From Hippasteria phrygiana (taxonomy: Eukaryota; Echinodermata; Asteroidea; Valvatida; Goniasteridae), in contig JAZGUH010000271.1 in NCBI GenBank assembly GCA_037893225.1, positions 1,612,001 to 1,676,000 on the forward strand: a stretch of 64,000 nucleotides of DNA. The letters run 5' to 3'. The notes under the pieces are model-generated. The model saw only the letters and a list, made by a program, of their open reading frames with translations, made no database searches and had not been told where the DNA came from. Numbering within the stretch: the stretch's first letter is position 1; every line of letters begins with the position of its first letter. The position numbers and the translations under genes are program-made. Shown here one piece after another: positions 1 to 11,553 of the stretch.

Positions 1-1365
1 TGGGGCCCAAGTTGTTGTGTTGGGGGTCTCGGCTAGTCCATTGTATAGCGTGTGCAGTTATGCGGGAATGCAGAAAAATCAGTTCGAAAAACTTACTCGC
101 TTATCTCGGCCATCATTCGGCTGAACGTGTGTCTAAGGAGCTGAAGATTAGTCTGGATGTTGCTGAGGAGTCACGCTTTCCAACAGTATCAAGACTGTGC
201 GCAATTTCGTTCAACATCAGGTCGAAAAACGCAGTCATTTGGGGCCCAAGTTGCGTGGTGGGGGTCTCGGCTAGTCCATTGTATAGCGTGTGCAGTTATG
301 CGGGAATGCAGAAAAATCAGTTCGAAAAACCTACTTGCTTATCTCGGCCATCGTTCGGCTGAACGTGGGTCTGAGGAGCTGAAGATTGGTCTGCATGTTG
401 CTGAGGAGTCACTCTTTTCAACAGTATCAAGATTGTGCGCAATTTCGTTCAACATCAGGTCGAAAAACGCAGTCATTTGGGGCTCAAGTTGCGTGGTGGG
501 GGTCTCGGCTAGTTCATTGTATAGCGTGTGCAGTTATGCGGGAATGCAGACAAATCAGTTCGAAAAACGTACTCGCTTATCTCGGCCATCATTCGGCTGA
601 ACGTGGGTCTGAGGAGCTGAAGATTGGTCTGGATGTTGCTGAGGAGTCACGCTTTCCAACAGTATCAAGACTGTGCGCAATTTCGTTCAACATCAGGTCG
701 AAAAACGCAGTCATTTGGGGCCCAAGTTGCGTGGTGGGGTCTCGGCTAGTCCATTGTATAGCGTGTGCAGTTATGCGGAAATGCAGAAAAATCAGTTCGA
801 AAAACTTACTTGCTTATCTCGGCCATCGTTCGGCTGAACGTGGGTCTGAGGAGCTGAAGATCGGTCTGCATGTTGCTGAGGAGTCACTCTTTTCAACAGT
901 ATCAAGATTGTGCGCAATTTCGTTCAACATCAGGTCGAAAAACGCAGCAATTTGGGGCCCAAGTTGTTGTGTTGGGGGTCTCGGCTAGTCCATTGTATAG
1001 CGTGTGCAGTTATGCGGGAATGCAGAAAAATCAGTTCGAAAAACTTACTCGCTTATCTCGGCCATCATTCGGCTGAACGTGGGTCTGAGGAGCTGAAGAT
1101 TGGTCTGGATGTAGCTGAGGAGTCACGCTTTCCAACAGTATCAATATTGTGCGCAATTTCGTTCAACATCAGGTCGAAAAGCGCACTCATTTGGGGCCCA
1201 AGTTGCGTGGTGGGGGTCTCGGCTAGTCCATTGTATAGCGTGTGCAGTTATGCGGGAATGCAGACAAATCAGTTCGAAAAACTTACTCGCTTATCTCGGC
1301 CATCATTCGGCTGAACGTGGGTCTAAGGAGCTGAAGATTAGTCTGGATGTTGCTGAGGAGTTACG
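1..1365 (+). repeat. Array segment duplicated at 17,142-18,506
   Basis: This segment matches 17,142-18,506 with a constant offset of 17,141 bp (about 72 monomers). It includes a rare gtgtgtctaagg variant near 127, matched near 17,268, and the 237-bp monomer whose G run is shortened near 735. The match breaks at ttacgctttcc here versus ttactctttcc in the other copy. Confidence 0.85.
241..478 (+). repeat. Representative satellite monomer (238 bp)
   Basis: One unit measured from ggggcccaag to the next ggggctcaag is 238 bp. In order it holds a G-rich stretch (gtggtgggggtctcgg), the block tatagcgtgtgcag, an A5 tract, the palindrome ttcgaa, ctcggcc, ttcggctgaacg, a GA/GT-rich middle, cactcttttcaacag, gtgcgcaatttcg and a second tcgaaaaac. 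The 15-mers atcagttcgaaaaac and atcaggtcgaaaaac, one mismatch apart, lie about 138 bp and 100 bp apart around the circle; I found no other clear internal repeat. This monomer contains 13 CpG sites, so CpG is not depleted. Confidence 0.95.
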
Positions 1366-1554
1366 CTTTCCAACAGTATCAAGACTGTGCGCAATTTCGT
1401 TCAACATCAGGTCGAAAAACGCAGTCATTTGGGGCCCAAGTTGCGTGTTGGGAGTCTCGGCTGGTCCACTGTATAGCGTGTGCAGTAATGCGGGAATGCA
1501 GAAAAATCAGTTCGAAAAACTGACTCGCTTATCTCGGCCATCGTTCGGCTGAAC

Positions 1555-4500
1555 GTGGGTCTGAGGAGCTGGAGATTGGTCTGGATGTTGCTAAGGAGTC
1601 ACTCTTTTCAACAGTATCAAGATTGTGCGCAATTTCGTTCAACATCAGGTCGAAAAACGCAGTCATTTGGGGCTCAAGTTGCGTGGTTGGGGTCTCGGCT
1701 AGTTCATTGTATAGCGTGTGCAGTTATGCGGGAATGCAGACAAATCAGTTCGAAAAACGTACTCGCTTATCTCGGCCATCATTCGGCTGAACGTGGGTCT
1801 GAGGAGCTGAAGATTGGTCTGGATGTTGCTGAGGAGTCACGCTTTCCAACAGTATCAAGACTGTGCGCAATTTCGTTCAACATCAGGTCGAAAAACGCAG
1901 TCATTTGGGGCCCAAGTTGCGTGGTGGGGGTCTCGGCTAGTCCATTGTATAGCGTGTGCAGTTATGCGGGAATGCAGAAAAATCAGTTCGAAAAACCTAC
2001 TTGCTTATCTCGGCCATCGTTCGGCTGAACGTGGGTCTGAGGAGCTGAAGATTGGTCTGCATGTTGCTGAGGAGTCACTCTTTTCAACAGTATCAAGATT
2101 GTGCGCAATTTCGTTCAACATCAGGTCGAAAAACGCAGTCATTTGGGGCTCAAGTTGCGTGGTGGGGGTCTCGGCTAGTTCATTGTATAGCGTGTGCAGT
2201 TATGCGGGAATGCAGACAAATCAGTTCGAAAAACGTACTCGCTTATCTCGGCCATCATTCGGCTGAACGTGGGTCTGAGGAGCTGAAGATTGGTCTGGAT
2301 GTTGCTGAGGAGTCACGCTTTCCAACAGTATCAAGACTGTGCGCAATTTCGTTCAACATCAGGTCGAAAAACGCAGTCATTTGGGGCCAAAGTTGCGTGG
2401 TGGGGGTCTCGGCTAGTCCATTGTATAGCGTGTGCAGTTATGCGGGAATGCAGAAAAATCAGTTCGAAAAACCTACTTGCTTATCTCGGCCATCGTTCGG
2501 CTGAACGTGGGTCTGAGGAGCTGAAGATTGGTCTGCATGTTGCTGAGGAGTCACTCTTTTCAACAGTATCAAGATTGTGCGCAATTTCGTTCAACATCAG
2601 GTCGAAAAACGCAGCAATTTGGGGCCCAAGTTGTTGTGTTGGGGGTCTCGGCTAGTCCATTGTATAGCGTGTGCAGTTATGCGGGAATGCAGAAAAATCA
2701 GTTCGAAAAACTTACTCGCTTATCTCGGCCATCATTCGGCTGAACGTGGGTCTGAGGAGCTAAAGATTGGTCTGGATGTAGCTGAGGAGTCACGCTTTCC
2801 AACAGTATCAATATTGTGCGCAATTTCGTTCAACATCAGGTCGAAAAGCGCACTCATTTGGGGCCCAAGTTGCGTGGTGGGGGTCTCGGCTAGTCCATTG
2901 TATAGCGTGTGCAGTTATGCGGGAATGCAGACAAATCAGTTCGAAAAACTTACTCGCTTATCTCGGCCATCATTCGGCTGAACGTGGGTCTAAGGAGCTG
3001 AAGATTAGTCTGGATGTTGCTGAGGAGTCACGCTTTCCAAGAGTATCAAGACTGTGCGCAATTTCGTTCAACATCAGGTCGAAAAACGCAGTCATTTGGG
3101 GCCCAAGTTGCGTGGTGGGGGTCTCGGCTAGTCCATTGTATAGCGTGTGCAGTTATGCGGGAATGCAGACAAATCAGTTCGAAAAACTTACTCGCTTATC
3201 TCGGCCATCATTCGGCTGAACGTGGGTTTAAGGAGCTGAAGAATAGTCTGGATGTTGCTGAGGAGTTACGCTTTCCAACAGTATCAAGATTGTGCGCAAT
3301 TTCGTTCAACATCAGGTCGAAAAACGCAGTCATTTGGGGCCCAAGTTGCGTTTTGGGGGTCTCGGCTGGTCCATTGTATAGCGTGTGCAGTAATGCGGGA
3401 ATGCAGAAAATTCAGTTCGAAAAACGTACTCGCTTATCTCGGCCATCGTTCGGCTGAACGTGGGTCTGAGGAGCTGAAGATTGGTCTGGATGTTGCTAAG
3501 GAGTCACTCTTTTCAACAGTATCAAGATTGTGCGCAATTTCGTTCAACATCAGGTCGAAAAACGCAGTCATTTGGGGCCCAAGTTGCGTGGTGGGGGTCT
3601 CGGCTAGTCCATTGTATAGCGTGTGCAGTTATGCGGGAATGCAGAAAAATCTGTTCGAAAAACTTACTCGCTTATCTCGGCCATCGTTCGGCTGAACGTG
3701 GGTCTGAGGAGCTGGAAATTGGTCTGGATTTTGCTGAGGAGTCACTCTTTTCAACAGTATAAAGATTGTGCGCTATTTCATTCAACATGAGGTCGAACAA
3801 CGCAGTCATTTGGGGCCCAAGTTGCGTGGTGGGGGTTTGGGCTAGTCCATTGTATAGCGTGGGCAGTTATGCGGGAATGCAGAAAAATCAGTTCGAAAAG
3901 CGTACTCGCTTATCTCGGCCATCATTCGGCTGAACGTGGGTCTGAGGAGCTGAAGATTGGTCTGGATGTAGCTGAGGAGTCACGCTTTCCAACAGTATCA
4001 ATATTGTGCGCAATTTCGTTCAACATCAGGTCGAAAAACACAGTCATTTGAGGCCCAAGTTGCGTGTTGGGGGTCTCGGCTGGTCCATTGTATAGCGTGT
4101 GCAGTAATGCGGGAATGCAGACAAATCAGTTCGAAAAACGTACTCGCTTATCTCGGCCATCGTTCGGCTGAACGTGGGTCTGAGAAGCTGGAGATTGGTC
4201 TGGATGTTGCTGAGGAGTCACTTTTTTCAACAGTATCAAGATTGTGCGCAATTTTGTTCAACATCAGGTCGAAAAACGCAGTCATTTGGGGCTCAAGTTG
4301 CGTGTTGGGGGTCTCGGCTAGTTCATTGTATAGCGTGTGCAGTTATGCGGGAATGCAGACAAATCAGTTCGAAAAACGTACTCGCTTATCTCGGCCATCA
4401 TTCGGCTGAACGTGGGTCTGAGAAGCTGAAGATTGGTCTGGATGTTGCTGAGGAGTCACGCTTTCCAACAGTATCAAGACTGTGCGCAATTTCGTTCAAC

Positions 4501-5362
4501 ATCAGGTCGAAAAACGCAGTCATTTGGGGCCCAAGTTGCGTGGTGGGGTCTCGGCTAGTCCATTCTATAGCGAGTGCAGTTATTCGGGAATGCATACAAA
4601 TCAGTTCGAAAAACTTACTTGCTTATCTCGGCCATCGTTCGGCTGAACGTGGGTCTGATGAGCTGAAGATTGGTCTGCATGTTGCTGAGGAGTCACTCTT
4701 GTCAACAGTATCAAGATTGTGCGCAATTTCGTTCAACATCAGGTCGAAAAACGCAGTCATTTGGGGCTCAAGTTGCGTGGTGGGGGTCTCGGCTAGTCCA
4801 TTGTATAGCGTGTGCAGTTATGCGGGAATGCAGACAAATCCGTTCGAAAAGCTTACTCGCTTATCTCGGCCATCATTCGGGTGAACGTGGGTCTAAGGAG
4901 CTGAAGATTTGTCTGGATGTTGCTGAGGAGTCACGCTTTCCAACAGTATCAAGACTGTGCGCAATTTCGTTCAACATCAGGTCGAAAAACGCAGTCATTT
5001 GGGGCCCAAGTTGGGTGTTGGGGGTCTCGGCTGGTCCATTGTATAGCGTGTGCAGTAATGCGGGAATGCAGAAAAATCAGTTCGAAAAACTTACTCGCTT
5101 ATCTCGGCCATCATTCGGCTGAACGTGGGTCTAAGGAGCTGAAGATTAGTCTGGATGTTGCTGAGGAGTTACGCTTTCCAACAGTATCAAGACTGTGCGC
5201 AATTTCGTTCAACATCAGGTCGAAAAACGCAGTCATTTGGGGCCCAAGTTGCGTGTTGGGAGTCTCGGCTGGTCCACTGTATAGCGTGTGCAGTAATGCG
5301 GGAATGCAGAAAAATCAGTTCGAAAAACTGACTCGCTTATCTCGGCCATCGTTCGGCTGAAC
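1555..5362 (+). repeat. 16-mer higher-order repeat, copy 1 (3,808 bp)
   Basis: Sixteen monomers (16 x 238 = 3,808 bp) whose order of variants repeats at 5,363 and again at 11,554. Diagnostic monomers are the tataaag unit near 3,758, the tcatttgaggccc unit near 4,045, a triple-T cacttttttcaac unit near 4,219 and an aagctt-bearing unit near 4,848. Copy 1 has private differences, such as ttgcgttttggggg near 3,347. Confidence 0.9.
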
Positions 5363-8300
5363 GTGGGTCTGAGGAGCTGGAGATTGGTCTGGATGTTGCT
5401 AAGGAGTCACTCTTTTCAACAGTATCAAGATTGTGCGCAATTTCGTTCAACATCAGGTCGAAAAACGCAGTCATTTGGGGCTCAAGTTGCGTGGTTGGGG
5501 TCTCGGCTAGTTCATTGTATAGCGTGTGCAGTTATGCGGGAATGCAGACAAATCAGTTCGAAAAACGTACTCGCTTATCTCGGCCATCATTCGGCTGAAC
5601 GTGGGTCTGAGGAGCTGAAGATTGGTCTGGATGTTGCTGAGGAGTCACGCTTTCCAACAGTATCAAGACTGTGCGCAATTTCGTTCAACATCAGGTCGAA
5701 AAACGCAGTCATTTGGGGCCCAAGTTGCGTGGTGGGGGTCTCGGCTAGTCCATTGTATAGCGTGTGCAGTTATGCGGGAATGCAGAAAAATCTGTTCGAA
5801 AAACCTACTTGCTTATCTCGGCCATCGTTCGGCTGAACGTGGGTCTGAGGAGCTGAAGATTGGTCTGCATGTTGCTGAGGAGTCACTCTTTTCAACAGTA
5901 TCAAGATTGTGCGCAATTTCGTTCAACATCAGGTCGAAAAACGCAGTCATTTGGGGCTCAAGTTGCGTGGTGGGGGTCTCGGCTAGTTCATTGTATAGCG
6001 TGTGCAGTTATGCGGGAATGCAGACAAATCAGTTCGAAAAACGTACTCGCTTATCTCGGCCATCATTCGGCTGAACGTGGGTCTGAGGAGCTGAAGATTG
6101 GTCTGGATGTTGCTGAGGAGTCACGCTTTCCAACAGTATCAAGACTGTGCGCAATTTCGTTCAACATCAGGTCGAAAAACGCAGTCATTTGGGGCCAAAG
6201 TTGCGTGGTGGGGGTCTCGGCTAGTCCATTGTATAGCGTGTGCAGTTATGCGGGAATGCAGAAAAATCAGTTCGAAAAACCTACTTGCTTATCTCGGCCA
6301 TCGTTCGGCTGAACGTGGGTCTGAGGAGCTGAAGATTGGTCTGCATGTTGCTGAGGAGTCACTCTTTTCAACAGTATCAAGATTGTGCGCAATTTCGTTC
6401 AACATCAGGTCGAAAAACGCAGCAATTTGGGGCCCAAGTTGTTGTGTTGGGGGTCTCGGCTAGTCCATTGTATAGCGTGTGCAGTTATGCGGGAATGCAG
6501 AAAAATCAGTTCGAAAAACTTACTCGCTTATCTCGGCCATCATTCGGCTGAACGTGGGTCTGAGGAGCTAAAGATTGGTCTGGATGTAGCTGAGGAGTCA
6601 CGCTTTCCAACAGTATCAATATTGTGCGCAATTTCGTTCAACATCAGGTCGAAAAGCGCACTCATTTGGGGCCCAAGTTGCGTGGTGGGGGTCTCGGCTA
6701 GTCCATTGTATAGCGTGTGCAGTTATGCGGGAATGCAGACAAATCAGTTCGAAAAACTTACTCGCTTATCTCGGCCATCATTCGGCTGAACGTGGGTCTA
6801 AGGAGCTGAAGATTAGTCTGGATGTTGCTGAGGAGTCACGCTTTCCAACAGTATCAAGACTGTGCGCAATTTCGTTCAACATCAGGTCGAAAAACGCAGT
6901 CATTTGGGGCCCAAGTTGCGTGGTGGGGGTCTCGGCTAGTCCATTGTATAGCGTGTGCAGTTATGCGGGAATGCAGACAAATCAGTTCGAAAAACTTACT
7001 CGCTTATCTCGGCCATCATTCGGCTGAACGTGGGTTTAAGGAGCTGAAGAATAGTCTGGATGTTGCTGAGGAGTTACGCTTTCCAACAGTATCAAGATTG
7101 TGCGCAATTTCGTTCAACATCAGGTCGAAAAACGCAGTCATTTGGGGCCCAAGTTGCGTGTTGGGGGTCTCGGCTGGTCCATTGTATAGCGTGTGCAGTA
7201 ATGCGGGAATGCAGAAAATTCAGTTCGAAAAACGTACTCGCTTATCTCGGCCATCGTTCGGCTGAACGTGGGTCTGAGGAGCTGAAGATTGGTCTGGATG
7301 TTGCTAAGGAGTCACTCTTTTCAACAGTATCAAGATTGTGCCCAATTTCGTTCAACATCAGGTCGAAAAACGCAGTCATTTGGGGCCCAAGTTGCGTGGT
7401 GGGGGTCTCGGCTAGTCCATTGTATAGCGTGTGCAGTTATGCGGGAATGCAGAAAAATCTGTTCGAAAAACTTACTCGCTTATCTCGGCCATCGTTCGGC
7501 TGAACGTGGGTCTGAGGAGCTGGAAATTGGTCTGGATTTTGCTGAGGAGTCACTCTTTTCAACAGTATAAAGATTGTGCGCTATTTCATTCAACATGAGG
7601 TCGAACAACGCAGTCATTTGGGGCCCAAGTTGCGTGGTGGGGGTTTGGGCTAGTCCATTGTATAGCGTGGGCAGTTATGCGGGAATGCAGAAAAATCAGT
7701 TCGAAAAGCGTACTCGCTTATCTCGGCCATCATTCGGCTGAACGTGGGTCTGAGGAGCTGAAGATTGGTCTGGATGTAGCTGAGGAGTCACGCTTTCCAA
7801 CAGTATCAATATTGTGCGCAATTTCGTTCAACATCAGGTCGAAAAACACAGTCATTTGAGGCCCAAGTTGCGTGTTGGGGGTCTCGGCTGGTCCATTGTA
7901 TAGCGTGTGCAGTAATGCGGGAATGCAGACAAATCAGTTCGAAAAACGTACTCGCTTATCTCGGCCATCGTTCGGCTGAACGTGGGTCTGAGAAGCTGGA
8001 GATTGGTCTGGATGTTGCTGAGGAGTCACTTTTTTCAACAGTATCAAGATTGTGCGCAATTTTGTTCAACATCAGGTCGAAAAACGCAGTCATTTGGGGC
8101 TCAAGTTGCGTGTTGGGGGTCTCGGCTAGTTCATTGTATAGCGTGTGCAGTTATGCGGGAATGCAGACAAATCAGTTCGAAAAACGTACTCGCTTATCTC
8201 GGCCATCATTCGGCTGAACGTGGGTCTGAGAAGCTGAAGATTGGTCTGGATGTTGCTGAGGAGTCACGCTTTCCAACAGTATCAAGACTGTGCGCAATTT

Positions 8301-9170
8301 CGTTCAACATCAGGTCGAAAAACGCAGTCATTTGGGGCCCAAGTTGCGTGGTGGGGTCTCGGCTAGTCCATTCTATAGCGAGTGCAGTTATTCGGGAATG
8401 CATACAAATCAGTTCGAAAAACTTACTTGCTTATCTCGGCCATCGTTCGGCTGAACGTGGGTCTGATGAGCTGAAGATTGGTCTGCATGTTGCTGAGGAG
8501 TCACTCTTGTCAACAGTATCAAGATTGTGCGCAATTTCGTTCAACATCAGGTCGAAAAACGCAGTCATTTGGGGCTCAAGTTGCGTGGTGGGGGTCTCGG
8601 CTAGTCCATTGTATAGCGTGTGCAGTTATGCGGGAATGCAGACAAATCCGTTCGAAAAGCTTACTCGCTTATCTCGGCCATCATTCGGGTGAACGTGGGT
8701 CTAAGGAGCTGAAGATTTGTCTGGATGTTGCTGAGGAGTCACGCTTTCCAACAGTATCAAGACTGTGCGCAATTTCGTTCAACATCAGGTCGAAAAACGC
8801 AGTCATTTGGGGCCCAAGTTGGGTGTTGGGGGTCTCGGCTGGTCCATTGTATAGCGTGTGCAGTAATGCGGGAATGCAGAAAAATCAGTTCGAAAAACTT
8901 ACTCGCTTATCTCGGCCATCATTCGGCTGAACGTGGGTCTAAGGAGCTGAAGATTAGTCTGGATGTTGCTGAGGAGTTACGCTTTCCAACAGTATCAAGA
9001 CTGTGCGCAATTTCGTTCAACATCAGGTCGAAAAACGCAGTCATTTGGGGCCCAAGTTGCGTGTTGGGAGTCTCGGCTGGTCCACTGTATAGCGTGTGCA
9101 GTAATGCGGGAATGCAGAAAAATCAGTTCGAAAAACTGACTCGCTTATCTCGGCCATCGTTCGGCTGAAC
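5363..9170 (+). repeat. 16-mer higher-order repeat, copy 2 (3,808 bp)
   Basis: Follows copy 1 directly, with the same order of sixteen monomers at +3,808 bp. It carries aaaaatctgttcg near 5,785 and gtgcccaatttcg near 7,339. Both are shared with the copy starting at 11,554 but absent from copy 1, so these two copies are closer relatives of each other than either is of copy 1. Confidence 0.9.
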
Positions 9171-10430
9171 GTGGGTCTGAGGAGCTGGAGATTGGTCTGG
9201 ATGTTGCTAAGGAGTCACTCTTTTCAACAGTATCAAGATTGTGCGCAATTTCGTTCAACATCAGGTCGAAAAACGCAGTCATTTGGGGCTCAAGTTGCGT
9301 GGTTGGGGTCTCGGCTAGTTCATTGTATAGCGTGTGCAGTTATGCGGGAATGCAGACAAATCAGTTCGAAAAACGTACTCGCTTATCTCGGCCATCATTC
9401 GGCTGAACGTGGGTCTGAGGAGCTGAAGATTGGTCTGGATGTTGCTGAGGAGTCACGCTTTCCAACAGTATCAAGACTGTGCGCAATTTCGTTCAACATC
9501 AGGTCGAAAAACGCAGTCATTTGGGGCCCAAGTTGCGTGGTGGGGGTCTCGGCTAGTCCATTGTATAGCGTGTGCAGTTATGCGGGAATGCAGAAAAATC
9601 AGTTCGAAAAACCTACTTGCTTATCTCGGCCATCGTTCGGCTGAACGTGGGTCTGAGGAGCTGAAGATTGGTCTGCATGTTGCTGAGGAGTCACTCTTTT
9701 CAACAGTATCAAGATTGTGCGCAATTTCGTTCAACATCAGGTCGAAAAACGCAGTCATTTGGGGCTCAAGTTGCGTGGTGGGGGTCTCGGCTAGTTCATT
9801 GTATAGCGTGTGCAGTTATGCGGGAATGCAGACAAATCAGTTCGAAAAACGTACTCGCTTATCTCGGCCATCATTCGGCTGAACGTGGGTCTGAGGAGCT
9901 GAAGATTGGTCTGGATGTTGCTGAGGAGTCACGCTTTCCAACAGTATCAAGACTGTGCGCAATTTCGTTCAACATCAGGTCGAAAAACGCAGTCATTTGG
10001 GGCCAAAGTTGCGTGGTGGGGGTCTCGGCTAGTCCATTGTATAGCGTGTGCAGTTATGCGGGAATGCAGAAAAATCAGTTCGAAAAACCTACTTGCTTAT
10101 CTCGGCCATCGTTCGGCTGAACGTGGGTCTGAGGAGCTGAAGATTGGTCTGCATGTTGCTGAGGAGTCACTCTTTTCAACAGTATCAAGATTGTGCGCAA
10201 TTTCGTTCAACATCAGGTCGAAAAACGCAGCAATTTGGGGCCCAAGTTGTTGTGTTGGGGGTCTCGGCTAGTCCATTGTATAGCGTGTGCAGTTATGCGG
10301 GAATGCAGAAAAATCAGTTCGAAAAACTTACTCGCTTATCTCGGCCATCATTCGGCTGAACGTGGGTCTGAGGAGCTAAAGATTGGTCTGGATGTAGCTG
10401 AGGAGTCACGCTTTCCAACAGTATCAATAT
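9171..10430 (+). repeat. 16-mer higher-order repeat, partial copy 3
   Basis: Repeats the first five-odd monomers of the 3,808-bp unit. It then leaves the pattern in the G/A-variant monomer after tatcaatattg (10,430), and the next monomer carries atgcggaaatg near 10,533 instead of the expected atgcgggaatg. The break lies inside a monomer in phase, as expected from unequal exchange between aligned monomers. Confidence 0.8.
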
Positions 10431-11553
10431 TGTGCGCAATTTCGTTCAACATCAGGTCGAAAAGCGCACTCATTTGGGGCCCAAGTTGCGTGGTGGGGGT
10501 CTCGGCTAGTCCATTGTATAGCGTGTGCAGTTATGCGGAAATGCAGAAAAATCAGTTCGAAAAACTTACTTGCTTATCTCGGCCATCGTTCGGCTGAACG
10601 TGGGTCTGAGGAGCTGAAGATCGGTCTGCATGTTGCTGAGGAGTCACTCTTTTCAACAGTATCAAGATTGTGCGCAATTTCGTTCAACATCAGGTCGAAA
10701 AACGCAGCAATTTGGGGCCCAAGTTGTTGTGTTGGGGGTCTCGGCTAGTCCATTGTATAGCGTGTGCAGTTATGCGGGAATGCAGAAAAATCAGTTCGAA
10801 AAACTTACTCGCTTATCTCGGCCATCATTCGGCTGAACGTGGGTCTGAGGAGCTGAAGATTGGTCTGGATGTAGCTGAGGAGTCACGCTTTCCAACAGTA
10901 TCAATATTGTGCGCAATTTCGTTCAACATCAGGTCGAAAAGCGCACTCATTTGGGGCCCAAGTTGCGTGGTGGGGGTCTCGGCTAGTCCATTGTATAGCG
11001 TGTGCAGTTATGCGGGAATGCAGACAAATCAGTTCGAAAAACTTACTCGCTTATCTCGGCCATCATTCGGCTGAACGTGGGTCTAAGGAGCTGAAGATTA
11101 GTCTGGATGTTGCTGAGGAGTTACTCTTTCCAACAGTATCAAGACTGTGCGCAATTTCGTTCAACATCAGGTCGAAAAACGCAGTAATTTGGGGCCCAAG
11201 TTGTTGTGTTGGGGTCTCGGCTAGTCCATTGTATAGCGTGTGCAGTATTGCGGGAATGCAGAACAATCAGTTCGAAAAACTTACTCGCTTATCTCGGCCA
11301 TCGTTCGGCTGAACGTGGGTCTGAAGGAGCTGGAAATTCGTCTTGATTTTGCAGAGGAGTCACTCTTTTCAACAGTATAAAGATTGTGCGCAATTTCATT
11401 CAACATCAGGTCGAACAACGCAGTCATTTGGGGCCCAAGTTGCGTGTTGGGAGTCTCGGCTGGTCCACTGTATAGCGTGTGCAGTAATGCGGGAATGCAG
11501 AAAAATCAGTTCGAAAAACTGACTCGCTTATCTCGGCCATCGTTCGGCTGAAC
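10431..11553 (+). repeat. Mixed monomers joining two 16-mer blocks
   Basis: About five monomers that do not follow the 3,808-bp order. The stretch 10,583-11,312 matches 17,964-18,693 (offset about 7,381). It contains a divergent subtype with ctgaaggagctgg, gattttgcagagg and cagtataaag (tataaag at 11,376). The following monomer rejoins the 16-mer pattern near 11,440. Confidence 0.75.

Noticed and set aside
4398..4595. Minus-strand reading with LGPQMTAFFDLMLNEIA, repeated in many monomers
   Set aside because: It looks protein-like but resembles no family I know, is the antisense of the same monomer, and is open only where local variants remove the stop.
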